Below, one piece after another: positions 54,488-64,000 of a stretch of DNA of 64,000 bases. The stretch is from Hippopus hippopus (taxonomy: Eukaryota > Mollusca > Bivalvia > Cardiida > Cardiidae): assembly GCA_946811185.2 (NCBI GenBank), contig OX328106.1:31308426-31372425 (forward strand), given 5' to 3'. The notes under the pieces are model-generated. The model searched no databases. It had not been told where the DNA came from and saw nothing but the letters and a program-made list of their open reading frames with translations. Both the position numbers and the translations under genes were made by a program. The stretch's first letter is position 1; every line of letters begins with the position of its first letter.

Positions 54488-55085
54488 GTGCATCAGAAGT
54501 TCTGACTGCTTGCTTATTAGGTAAAAAAATGTGCCAAAGAAGCTTGTTCTCTTGAAAAAAAAAAAGTGCAACGAAAGCTTTGATTGCTTGTTCTACTAGG
54601 AAAAGATGTATCGAACGCTTTCACTTTTTGTTTTCCTGAAACAAGGTGCATCAAAAGCAGCGATAGTTTCTCCTCTCGGGAAAAGTGCATTAAAAGCTGT
54701 GATAGCTTATTCTCATAGAAAAAAAAAAGGTGCATAATAAGTTGTGATTGCTTGTTCTTCTAGGAAAAGGGCGAGCGCATATGAAGTTGTGTTCTCATCG
54801 CTTATTCTTCAGGAAATAAAGATGCTGAAAAAAAGCTGCGATTTCTTGTTCTCCGTGAAAAGATGCATCAAAAGCTGCAGTTACTTATTGTCATGTAAAA
54901 AAAGTGCATCAAAAACTGTGATTGCCTGTTCTCTTAGAAAAAGGTTCATCAAACGCTGTGATCGTTTGTTCTCCCGTAAAAAGGTGCATCAAAAGCCGTG
55001 ATTGCCTATTCTCTTAGTAGAAGGATGCATCAAAAGCTGCGATTGGTTAATCTCCTGGAAAAGGTGCATCAGAATCTGTGACCGC
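54488..55085. repeat. ~44-bp minisatellite, about 13-14 units
   Basis: Unit of the form GTGCATCAAAAGCTGTGATT, GCTTGTTCTCTTAGGAAAAA. Units diverge strongly, with indels; the array is old. Confidence 0.85.
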
Positions 55086-55404
55086 CGGCACGAATAACCA
55101 GGAACTGCTGAAACATTTTTTTTTTCCTTGTCCGTTCTAGAAAATACTCTGAATTAACCAATTAAAGTCAGTCTAGTACTTATGTTCGAATGATCGAGCT
55201 TTCTTTCTTTATCTAGGGCTAGAAAAATAATTATTTAGTGACTATTTCATTTGTACTGCCAAAACAATGATTGTAGAATCCATCGTTCAAGCTAGTAAAG
55301 GGTGACTGGATAACGTAAACAGATGGACCGCAAGAAAAACCCAATTACCAAAACTACAAAATCCTTACTGAGTTCATTGGTTCACCCCTAATGCTGTTGA
55401 CCTC

Positions 55405-55740
55405 ATTTACTTTACCAGAGGACAAAGGGTTAGACTTGTCCAAATTGATAGCATGTGCATACGACAAATTAACTCTTGGGCTGCTAAGCGCGACTCACTG
55501 ACCCTTTGCGGACAGTGTAGATCAAGATCAGACTGCACAAAACGTGCAGTCTGATCTTTGATCTACACTGTCCGATGAGGGCATATTTTCCCCACAATAG
55601 AATAATTTCAAAAAAGCAAAATTTGGGTTTTTACAATCGGCTTAAAAGTTTCATTTCAGTTATTTAGCAGGGTAAAAGTTAAAAGTGGCTCAAATGATGA
55701 GATTTGTGTTTGAAAGGGTAGTAAACATTTTTTTTTTTGG
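55405..55740. mobile_element. MITE-D remnant split by MITE-C
   Basis: Left piece 55405-55468 (ACTTTACCAGAGGACAAA...), right piece 55683-55731 ending at GGGTAGTAAACATT, then a T-run and G-run replace the D hairpin. Confidence 0.75.
55473..55678. mobile_element. MITE-C copy 10, inserted in a MITE-D
   Basis: Full reverse copy, TTAA at 55469-55472 and 55679-55682. Removing it and one TTAA rejoins MITE-D sequence (ACGACAAA ... AAGTGGCTCAAATGATG). Confidence 0.92.
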
Positions 55741-56206
55741 GGGGGGGGGGTCTGGTTGCAGATTCTATTCTTTTGAAGTTGTAGTCGTAATCTTAAGCTG
55801 AATAGGCTGGTCCTACTTCTTGGTATTGATATACTCGAACGAATAAACATTAATTTGCTATGGAAACGTTTATCCGGCGGCCCCTGCAGGCCCATTTGCT
55901 GGCTATTTTATTGCCCCAATGTTCATTTTTTTTTCATATTGAATCAAAAAAGAGTTTCAAACTGTCACATTCCGGTACTTCTTACGTACGTCATTCTATC
56001 TTTTTCTGACAGATATTTCTTGTTTTAAAGGTATGTGATTTCTAATGATGTAAACTTATGTTCGTATGTTCTAACGACGAAAAGCTTTAATAAATGAGTC
56101 CATGAAATCTGATGATTCAGTAATCAGGTAAGATTTGTAGTATGTTTAAATCAAGTTCATACAGAAAAGAAGATTAAGTCTGATCTTGGATTTACACTGG
56201 CCTATA
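55741..56206. other. No gene seen
   Basis: G run at 55739-55750; otherwise unrecognised. Confidence 0.5.
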
Positions 56207-56469
56207 TGGCTTGCAACACGCGAAAAGGGGCACTCGGACATTTGCGTAAAGTGTCGTCTCGGATCAGCCTGCGCAGTCCGCGCAGGATAATCCGAAACGA
56301 CACTTTCCGTTTTTATGTATTTTTCTGTTTTGCGCAAGTCTACTGTAGCACAAAATCTAATGTAGTCGTAAAGTGCCGTCTCGGATTAGCCTGCGCGGAC
56401 TGCGCAGGCTAATCCGAGACGACACTTTACGCAAATGTCCGAATGCCCTTTTTCGCGTGTTGCAAGCCA
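56207..56469. mobile_element. MITE-A copy 7
   Basis: Complete, well-preserved copy flanked by TATA on both sides. It directly follows a short MITE-C remnant (CTGATCTTGGATTTACACTG). Confidence 0.88.
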
Positions 56470-56757
56470 TATATTGTAATGTATTCATAGCAAATGAGCC
56501 ATATTAGGTGATACAAACCCGTAATCTTTTCCCATCCTTTTCACAGGATAAAGTTGTTTATTATTCTAGAGTCCCTAGATTCTGAGAAGACTCCATTACG
56601 GGCATGACAGACAGTCGTAAATGAAATTCTAATTCGGATCAATGTGCCCGGAATATACTAAAAAACAATACTTTACGCTAGACTACAGCGCAGCAGAAAC
56701 TTTATCTAAGGATTAGAACAAATTTCATTCATTCTCGTATCTTCACACGCTTTTTAA

Positions 56758-56963
56758 CCCCTGAGCTGCTAAGCGCGACTCGCTGACCTTTCGCAGACAG
56801 TGTAGGTCAAGATCAGACTGCACATAGCGTGCAGTCTGGTCTTAGATCTACACTGTCCGATAATGGAGATATTTTTCACCAGATATTATCTTTGAAATCG
56901 CAACATTTGAGTTTCTTACTATCGGATTCCAAGTTTCATTTCACTTATTTAGCAGGATAAGGG
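56758..56963. mobile_element. MITE-C copy 11
   Basis: Full reverse copy, TTAA at 56754-56757 and 56964-56967. Confidence 0.9.
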
Positions 56964-56967
56964 TTAA

Positions 56968-57130
56968 ACCGCAGGCTGCTATATGCCACTCAGCGCGTTT
57001 TCTCGGACAATCTAGATCTTTGATCTACACAGTTCGACTTGGTGAGATTTTTCCTGCAAAAAGATTTTTGGAATTGCAACATTTGCGAAGTTTTTCCTCA
57101 TGAAAGTTCCATTTAACTCAGTTATTAGTT
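56968..57130. mobile_element. Decayed MITE-C abutting copy 11
   Basis: GGCTGCTATATGCCACTCAG, TCTTTGATCTACACAGTTCG and AAAGTTCCATTTAACTCAG follow the family order, but half the hairpin is missing. It begins at the TTAA that ends copy 11. Confidence 0.6.
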
Positions 57131-57353
57131 TAAAGATTAATCAAGCTTCAAGCAGGGAAGAAATTTTACTCAGTCGCTCATTCATTGTGTACCTTGGCAA
57201 ACATTTTCTGTCTTGTTATCATCACACTGTAAAATCGGAAGTCCAAGGAGCATTCATTGACATCAATAGTAATGTAAGTTGGGGCAGAACGCCTACCTTA
57301 AAGAGTTTCCCATGTATTAAGGTAACAAGTTGAATGACATCAGTGTATTTCCT

Positions 57354-58724
57354 ATGGTGGCATATTTCTGCCACGAGATACGAGATAACTATTGCGATAG
57401 TTTAAGAGAACTATCGTGATAGAGCAAACTTTCCTGGAAATATTATCTAGATAATAAAAAATTTCACGGTAAGAATATCGCGATAATTCTCAATGCTATC
57501 ATGATTTTTTTTTTGCAGTCGTGCACACAACTGATATTCACGGTATCTATAATTAGATACAGTTTCGGAACATCTTCGTCTCCAACCTTATGAATTCTCC
57601 TTTTCCTTGAATGAGTTGTTCGAAGAATATTTAAAGTCGTCTTTGTGTTTAACAGACTTCATTTCATTTCATGTGTAGTCGAAATTTACCAATTAAGCTA
57701 CAACTGTAAATAATTCGAATTTTAACTTACTGCAGTCTTGTAAAGTAAAAAACTGCCGAGTTCATCAAAATGGTGAACTTTCTATTTATAGATATCGAAA
57801 ACAGGTAGAACTATCACGATAAATTTATCTCGAATGTCAGCTTCGTGTACCAATGAGAAATTTTGCGTTAAAATATTTACTAATCAATGTATGGTGGTTG
57901 CATATTTCTACCGCGAGAAACGAGATAGCTATTGCGATAATTTAAGAGAAATGTCGTGATAAAACAAAGTTTCCTGAAAATATTAACTAGATAATAAAAA
58001 TTTTCACGATAAAAATATCGCGATAATTCTCAATGTTATCATGATTTTGCTTTCGTGCCCATTACTGACATTCACCGTATCAATAATTGGATACCGTTTC
58101 GGAACATCTTCGTCTACAACCTTATGAATTCTCTTTTTCCCTGAATGGTTTTAAAGTTGTTCTTAGGAGGCATTTCGGGTCGTCTTTGTGGTTTTACAGA
58201 CTTCTGTTCATTTCGAGTCTTGTTAAAATTTACCAATTTAGCTACAATTGTTAATGATTCGAAATTTTTACTTACTGCAATCTTGTGAAGTCAAAAACTA
58301 CCGAGTTCATCCAAATGATAAATTTTCTATTTATAGATATCGAGAAACAGATAGAACTACATCACGATAATTTTATCTCGAATGTCAGCTTCGTGCACGA
58401 TTAAGAAATTTTTGCGTTAAAATATTAAGTTTATCGTGATGTTTTTTTCAGGAAACTTTTCACTATCTCGATAAAATTTACAGGAAACTTTGATCTATCG
58501 CGATAGTTTTCTAAAATTATCATGATAGCTATCTCGTATCTCGTCGCAGAAATATGCCACCATATCAATGTAAAATTTTCTAACAAAGTTTATCGTGATA
58601 TTTTTTTCCAGGAAACTTTTCACTTTCTAGATAAAATTTTCCAGCAAACTTTGATTTATCGCGATTGTTTTCGAAAAATATCATAATAGTTATGTCGTAT
58701 GTCGTTGCAGAAATATGCCACCAT
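57354..58724. mobile_element. Outer hAT/P-like element holding a nested relative
   Basis: Ends ATGGTGGCATATTTCTGCCA and, at the right, GCAGAAATATGCCACCAT. Outer sequence is 57354-57890 plus 58572-58724, about 690 bp. Flanks TATTTCCT and AATTTCCG agree at six of eight positions, consistent with an eroded 8-bp duplication. Rich in TATCGCGATA-type palindromes. Confidence 0.8.
57891..58563. mobile_element. Inner hAT/P-like element, 673 bp
   Basis: Same family and orientation as the outer copy, ends ATGGTGG/CCACCAT, flanked by an exact 8-bp direct repeat ATCAATGT at 57883-57890 and 58564-58571. No transposase ORF. Confidence 0.85.
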
Positions 58725-58939
58725 AATTTCCGCAATAAAATCTAAACCAACTCGGCTTTCGCAGTATCCGGTAATCATGTTATCATTGCTATGGAAAGCC
58801 ATGGCTGTCTTATACCGTTCTTTTACAGGTCATTGCACCATTGTCGTAATATATGGGTTCAGTTTAACCATATGTGAAATCAAAACATGAACTCTGATTG
58901 ATATGTTAACTACAGGTACAATTTTACGAAACATAGCAG

Positions 58940-59127
58940 CCGACCCAGGTGGCTCAGTCGAGTTTGAAACCAGGGATTGAGAATAGGGGGTCGCTGGTTC
59001 AAATCCTCAGCTCGGCAAATTTCTTTACGAGGATTGACCATAGTCATTGTGATAGGATTTATTCCTCTCTCACCGCCGATAATGGTTTTGTTAGACTATG
59101 CGGGAAAGCAGCCAGTGGCCCTGGAAG
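58940..59127 (+). mobile_element. SINE type 2, truncated into a MITE-D
   Basis: A-box TGGCTCAGTCG at 58950-58960 and B-box GGTTCAAATCC at 58996-59006; body to AAGCAGCCAGTGGCCCTGG, where it meets half a MITE-D. Confidence 0.78.
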
Positions 59128-59267
59128 CCAGCATTTTCTCCTTTTCCAAAAATCTTTATATCTTTCAAAGACGGATTTCTTCATTAGAACCACATTCAAT
59201 TAATTGTCTGGTAATGCTCTCCATTCGGACAAGTCTAGAAGTCTGTCATTTGGTATTTAAGGGTTAA
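59128..59267. mobile_element. MITE-D half fused to a SINE
   Basis: GCCAGCATTTTCTCCTTTTC to GGTATTTAAGGGTTAA, joined directly to the SINE ending at 59127. Confidence 0.7.
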
Positions 59268-59367
59268 CTTGGCAGTTTTTGTGCTCAGTGCATGCCTGGT
59301 TCTCCATGATATCGCTTTTTGGCCTCCAAATCACTTTTCAAACAATCAAGAGATTTGAGGACACAGA

Positions 59368-59535
59368 GGAAGGGAAACATTGTGGTAAAAGAAGAAAATA
59401 CCAGTGACAAGCATCTTTTTCCCTTTTCTCACAATGTTTTCTACCCATATAAAAGACAAACTCACTGGTCTGAACCTCATTTAATTTGTAGCCTGTAAAT
59501 GCTTCTAAATTTTTGTGGTCTGTTTAACAGTTGTG
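59368..59535. mobile_element. MITE-D 3' part
   Basis: GAAACATTGTGGTAAAAGAA ... TTTCTCACAATGTTTTCTAC ... TTTGTAGCCTGTAAATGCTT. Confidence 0.65.
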
Positions 59536-59590
59536 CACTTTTTATTTTTGTGAAAGTCCTGATTTTTTCCGTTAAAAAAATCTTCATTAA

Positions 59591-59793
59591 CCCTTTGGTT
59601 ACTAAGCGCGACAGAAAGGCCTTTTGCGAACAGTGTAGATCAAGATCAGACTGCACAGAACGTGCAGTCTGATCTTCGATCTACACTGTTCGATAAGGAG
59701 TCATTTTCCTCAAAGAATAATTGTGTAAAATGGCAAAATTTTGGTCTATTATCGGTTTGAAAGTTTCATTTCACTTATTTAGCGGGATAAGAG
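59591..59793. mobile_element. MITE-C copy 12
   Basis: Reverse copy with TTAA at 59587-59590 and 59794-59797; perfect hairpin. Confidence 0.88.
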
Positions 59794-60002
59794 TTAAGCC
59801 AGTTGCTATCAAGGAGAGTTGACAACGTCCAAAGAAAAAAAATGGAGGCAAACAATTGGGCTTTGGGGTCGGAGTAGTTTGACAAGATGAACGATGACAG
59901 ATTAAGTTTGTGACTGTCAGATAAAATTAGGTACAGCCAGTTGTTCAAGACGTCGTTATCTTGGTATTATGAGATTCCTTTTTTATCGTTTTACCAGACG
60001 AC

Positions 60003-60161
60003 AAAGCGCGACTCACTGACCTTTTCCGGGCAGTCTGATCTTGGATCTACACTGTCCGATTAGGAGATATTTTTCTGCAAAAAGTACTTTTGAAAAAGCA
60101 AAATCTTGGTTTTTTACTATCGGCTTGAAAGTTTCATTTAATTAATTTAACAGGATAAGGT
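60003..60161. mobile_element. MITE-C copy 13, half hairpin deleted
   Basis: Starts at AGCGCGACTCACTGACC, lacks the left hairpin arm (CGGGCAGTCTGATCTTGGAT), ends before TTAA at 60162-60165 and lies within MITE-D sequence on both sides. Confidence 0.75.
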
Positions 60162-60165
60162 TTAA

Positions 60166-60480
60166 CATTAGCTCAAAGCATTTGCAGACGACAATTTGAA
60201 AGCAGCTAAATTTGAGATTTGTTCCTGAAAGGATAGAAAACATTGTGGGAAAAGAAGAAAATGCTGATTACCAGCATTCTTGCCTTTTCAAACAAGGTTT
60301 CCGAGAGTTGTTTTTTTTTTTTCACTATCGTTAAAGACAGGATTATTAAATTTTGGGGATGGATCAGTCTCTTGACCGAACCATAATGTGTTAGGCTCGT
60401 CCACTTTGAAAGCATTTTGCAGACGACAAATTACATGTGGCTCCAATGATGGGATTTGCTTTTGAAAGAGTAAAAACATT
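60166..60480. mobile_element. MITE-D mosaic (two partial copies)
   Basis: 60166-60310 carries the forward left half and hairpin (AAAATGCTGATTACCAGCAT). 60385-60480 restarts with CGTCCACTTTGAAAGCATTT and runs to AAGAGTAAAAACATT, where a MITE-C end begins. Confidence 0.65.
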
Positions 60481-60482
60481 CA

Positions 60483-60521
60483 CCCTTAGGCTGCTAAGCG
60501 CGACTCACTGACCTTGCAGAG
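60483..60521. mobile_element. MITE-C terminal fragment
   Basis: CCCTTAGGCTGCTAAGCGCG and ACTCACTGACC only. Confidence 0.6.
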
Positions 60522-60576
60522 TTCCCTGTTTCTGTCCATGACCACAAAAGCGTTGAAATACATGGCTGATCTACAC

Positions 60577-60628
60577 AGGGATCGTATATACTCGTACATA
60601 ACATATACTCTATATATACGATCCCTGA
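60577..60628. repeat. Short palindrome
   Basis: CAGGGATCGTATATACTCGT at the left, TATATATACGATCCCTG at the right. Confidence 0.6.
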
Positions 60629-60925
60629 TCTACATAAATAAAAATTCAGTCAACGAATACCTGTAGAAAATCATTGTGGTATTATTAATGTGAAGGTAGT
60701 GTTCTGAGACAGGTTGATCCCAATCTTTAATCTTTACATGATATTATAGGCAGAAACCAAGTTTGATTATTGTAACTAAAATAGAGAATAAATAAGCAGA
60801 AAAATGATCAGCGACTTGAAGCAAAACAAATCCAGTTACTTACCAATTCGTACACTAACTTGAATGTCGCTTTTCTTTATTTTTTTAAGCGTTTGTTTCT
60901 CTTTCCGCTCCTAGCCGCTTTTTAA

Positions 60926-61130
60926 CCCTTATCCTGCTAAATAACTCAAATGAAATTTTTAATTCGATAGTACAAACCAAAATATTGCTATTTCAAAGTT
61001 ATGTTTTGGGGAATAATATCTCCTTTTCGGACAGTGTAGATCAAAGATCAGACTGCACGTTCTGTGCAGTCTGATCTTGATCTGCACTGTCCACAAAAGG
61101 TCAGTGAGTTGCGCTCAGCAGCCGAAGGGT
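60926..61130. mobile_element. MITE-C copy 14
   Basis: Full forward copy after TTAA at 60922-60925; right target repeat altered to TTTA. Confidence 0.88.
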
Positions 61131-61193
61131 TTATTGAATAAAACTCGTGCATTTATCCTCATGATGCGGAAGACTTGAAAAATTATTAAATTA

Positions 61194-62206
61194 ATGGTCT
61201 AAGGGAGAAAACTCATACTAACTTTGGTCTCATTTTAATATCAGAGTCGCGTCCCTTATAGTTGTGAACGGCCTAAATCCACTGACGAATAAAAGAAATA
61301 TGGTATACGTTCAAAGTCTACAGAGACGATCGGTTTTAACAAAAAAAAAAAAACCGCGGCTGAGTTGTAATGGATTATTTAATACTTTTTTATGATAATT
61401 TTGTAAATTTACATTACTGTATTCATCATTACATTACAGAGAATTAAAATTGCAGTTAAAGATAAATAAAGAATATAAATGATACTTTGTAACGAGCCGG
61501 TAATCTCCCTTGCATCTGTAAACACAACTACCGCCAAAACTTAAAATTGTAAGTAGATCTAATGATTTGCTTATCATGATAAGATTTAATACAGAACGTC
61601 AAATTATTTCAGATAATAAAACATTCACTCAATGTAAATCAGTACGCTAAATTCGATCAGGTTGATTAAGTACTGCATTTATACGTTGAAACAAACAATT
61701 GCCATATTATGTAGATCTAGGTCATGGTTTCATTGATTCAAGGTCACCGTTAATATCGTTAAATGTGCCAAGGTATCCTCCCATTTTTAATTCATTAATT
61801 AAATCTAATGTACATTTGACTTAAAGAAAATCGAGAAGAAATAGGTCTAGTTCCCCTTGTGTTAAAACTTGAGCGAAAAATTAAATCTTTCTCGCGACTG
61901 TGAAGATGTTTATCCGAATAAGGTGTCGATGCAATCCTGTGAGCAGGATTCTTTTCAGTCCATAACAGAAAATGTCAGAGCAAAGCCAAGGCGAAATTCC
62001 TTGCAAACTCTTAGTTAAAACTTTCCAAGAATTTTTTGGTAGCAAAATTCTTTTTCAAACAGCAAAAACAATTGAATGCTGATTCTTTCGTGCATGTTGA
62101 TTCACCAGCATTTTATCTTTGAAGAGGAAAGCCGGATATACCATAAGGGAGGTCACTCTTCATAAATTTGACTTATAGTTGTAAGAGTTTCTTCCCTTAG
62201 ACCATA
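61194..62206. mobile_element. ~1-kb non-autonomous DNA element
   Basis: Ends ATGGTCTAAGGGAGAAAACTC and its near-complement at the right, about 22 bp, with further short inverted subterminal matches (CCCTTATAG versus CCATAAGGG). The AT-rich interior has no ORF. Confidence 0.55.
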
Positions 62207-62464
62207 AACTGAAGACAGTATCCAATCCTTCAGTTATTCAAATTGTTTGATAATAGTGAAACTGAATATAATTGAATGCATGATAATCATTTATAAAGTA
62301 AGTAAAACACTCAAGCCAACAAACCATAAATGAAAATTATGCTGGCGTCAGAAAAAAATGCTCATGATGAGCAATCTATTGTTTTTGCAACAAGGTTCCA
62401 TACACAATTTTTATTTGGAACTTATCTCAATTTATACTGATTTTCCAAACTTGGCCAATGTAAA

Positions 62465-62540
62465 TGAGCCGTACTCCGTCAAAAGGAGGCTTAATGCAAT
62501 TACAAAAAGTATTGACCCAGGTCAGCCTGTGTAATTGAAG
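62465..62540. mobile_element. MITE-B 5' fragment
   Basis: Only TGAGCCGTACTCCGTCAAAA through GACCCAGGTCAGCCTG remains. Confidence 0.65.
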
Positions 62541-62817
62541 CCCTGAAGATTTTCATTCCTCCTTGGTCAAGGTCCAGAAAATGATGATTTGTTTACGTCA
62601 AGTCATTGATAAAATATCGGCGGGCGAAGACATGGAACAGCCACAGGCGACTCACTTTATACAGAATGACGACACTCTATTTAGAATGATGTAGATTTTA
62701 CTATGCTTTCGTTCCACTGTGTTTTTAGAGCCGAATTCATGTGTCGTGTTAGAATATGGATTTAACTTCTAAAGTGCCAAACTCAAATTTAGTTGTCTCT
62801 GTAGACAGCAAATTTCA
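62541..62817. other. No gene seen
   Basis: Unrecognised sequence. Confidence 0.5.
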
Positions 62818-62900
62818 TGATCCTTTTATTGGACAGTGTGTGTCACAATTGGACTGCTCAGGATGTGGAGTCTGATCTATGAACAACTCTATCTGCTATG
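62818..62900. mobile_element. Decayed MITE-C fragment
   Basis: TTGGACAGTGTGTGTCACAA ... GGAGTCTGATCTATGAACAA; recognisable but poorly paired. Confidence 0.4.
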
Positions 62901-62994
62901 TTCTGAAATATTCTGACAAAATTAAAATAAACATTTAGCAATATTTTTAATCTGTTTTTCTGCTTTAGATAAGTATGGATAGTAAAGGCATTAA

Positions 62995-63207
62995 CCCTTT
63001 ACCAAACAATCCTGCGTTTTAACAACCCCAGAGAAGTTTCTAAGGCTTTTGAAAACATTGGGGGGGAAAAGGAGAAAATGCTGGTAACCAGCACTTTCTC
63101 CTTCTGCTACAATGTTTTCTACCCTGTCAAGACAGAAATGGCCATATTTGTCGTCTGCAAATGCTTTCAATTTGGCCCAGTTCAAAATTTTATCATTTGG
63201 TAAAGAG
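62995..63207. mobile_element. MITE-D copy 13
   Basis: Reverse copy, TTAA at 62991-62994 and 63208-63211. Confidence 0.9.
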
Positions 63208-63323
63208 TTAAAGCACACTGTAGTTGAGAAACCAAACACCATCCAAGGGTGTGGTTTTCTTCTAAAGGATAGAGATGATAATGTGCAGCAAGGTACCTAG
63301 CCAGGCGGACAGCAGAGCTTTAA

Positions 63324-63545
63324 CTCTTTACCACAGGACAAAAGTATAGACTTGTCCAAATTGAAAGAATTTGCGGATGATGATTCAAATATGTCTCAAA
63401 TGGTGGTATTTGTCTTTGATAGGTTAGAAAACATTGCGGGAAAAGGAGAAAATGCTGGTTACCAGCATTTTCTCCTTTTCTCACAATGTTTTCAGAAGTC
63501 TTCTTCCTCAGGGGTCATTAAAACTCGGGATTGTGTGGTGTAGAA
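63324..63545. mobile_element. MITE-D copy 14
   Basis: Forward copy, TTAA at 63320-63323 and 63546-63549; perfect core hairpin. Confidence 0.9.
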
Positions 63546-63562
63546 TTAACATATGCTGTTAA

Positions 63563-63752
63563 CTTTTTACCAAACAACAAAACTTTGGACTTGACCAAAT
63601 TAATAGCAATTGTAGATGAAATTTAAATGTAGCTAAAATGGCGATATTGTCTATGTACCTATTGAAAAGTTAAAAAAAGATTGTGGGAGGAGAAAATGCT
63701 TCTTACCACCATTTTCTCATTTTCTCACATAGTTTTCAAATGTCAGCTTACT
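63563..63752. mobile_element. MITE-D copy 15, right end missing
   Basis: Forward copy after TTAA at 63559-63562. It stops before the right terminus, where repeat H starts. Confidence 0.8.
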
Positions 63753-63756
63753 TAAA

Positions 63757-64000
63757 GAGACATCTTTACAGCCAGAGAGTAAACAAATGCTATTACAACT
63801 TGACGGTGTTATAATCTAGTCAGCTGTGTAAAGGTAGATAAAAAATCAATATAAGGTGTATAGGGTAAGGAAACTGTAGGGATTTGTCTTTGATTTAAAC
63901 TGGAAACTGTGGTTGTTTTGTCTATGGCTAACAGCAATAGAATGAAATGCATTTTCCATCTGCCGTAATCTGTGCAACCTTGCAACCATCAGGGGCTATA
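63757..64000. repeat. Repeat H, copy 2, cut by the window edge
   Basis: Same order and strand as 47785 onward; differences are scattered point changes. Confidence 0.88.

Noticed and set aside
54488..55085. CRISPR-like array of spaced repeats
   Set aside because: Units are contiguous and diverged with no unique spacers, and the DNA is eukaryotic.

Overview
The window looks like AT-rich, gene-poor metazoan nuclear DNA. It has no bacterial gene packing, very few long ORFs, many tRNA-derived SINEs, hundreds of bases of microsatellite and minisatellite, and a very high load of short palindromic DNA transposons (MITEs). The hairpin families with cores like AGCCTGCGCAGTCCGCGCAG and ACTGCACGTTCTGTGCAGT resemble repeats I remember from heterodont bivalve genomes (clam or Dreissena type). 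That memory is the only basis for suggesting a bivalve; no search was run.

Only one protein gene is convincing: an apparently intronless 462-codon rhodopsin-class GPCR of the GPR83 / NPY-receptor-like type at 23664-25052 (+). Two upstream ORFs lie just before it, the second overlapping its start codon. A MITE-D copy sits about 500 bp upstream and another begins about 80 bp after the stop codon. The only other coding trace is a Tc1/mariner transposase C-terminal relic (about 19160-19372, -) in the loop of a fold-back element. A possible isolated exon is noted at 21752-21880.

The rest is layered repeats. Family names here are my own. MITE-A (~260 bp, ends TGGCTTGCAACACGCG, two internal hairpins) has 7 copies. 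MITE-B (~250 bp, ends TGAGCCATGCTCTGTG) has 9 and carries the same 20-base hairpin core as A. MITE-C (~205 bp, ends CCCTTA..., TTAA target duplications, central hairpin) has 17 near-complete copies and more than 15 fragments. MITE-D (~210-225 bp, ends CCCTTTACCA, TTAA target duplications, core AAAATGCTGGTAACCAGCAT) has 15 near-complete copies and about 15 fragments. C and D carry piggyBac-type hallmarks. Rarer elements include a hAT/P-like pair with 8-bp duplications nested inside its own kind (57.35-58.72 kb), an ACGGA-rich element (38.97-39.59 kb), a TTAA element (34.23-34.59 kb), a 3.5-kb element with ~165-bp inverted ends (48.07-51.57 kb), and several long palindromes, two of them inserted in SINEs (10.75-10.90 and 52.05-52.54 kb).

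Layout: 1-13.5 kb scattered MITEs, SINE pieces and low-complexity DNA; 13.5-16.4 kb a ~59-bp minisatellite broken by two insertions; 16.4-21.5 kb SINE heads, MITE-D, the fold-back Tc1 relic and MITE-A copies; 21.5-25.1 kb the quietest stretch, holding the GPCR; 25-38.5 kb dense C/D/B MITEs and palindromes; 38.5-47.8 kb mixed elements; 47.8-51.6 kb the large inverted-end element; 51.6-64 kb SINEs, palindromes, a 44-bp minisatellite, the nested hAT-like pair and more C/D copies. I see no operon-like organisation, rRNA gene, bona fide tRNA gene or CRISPR array.
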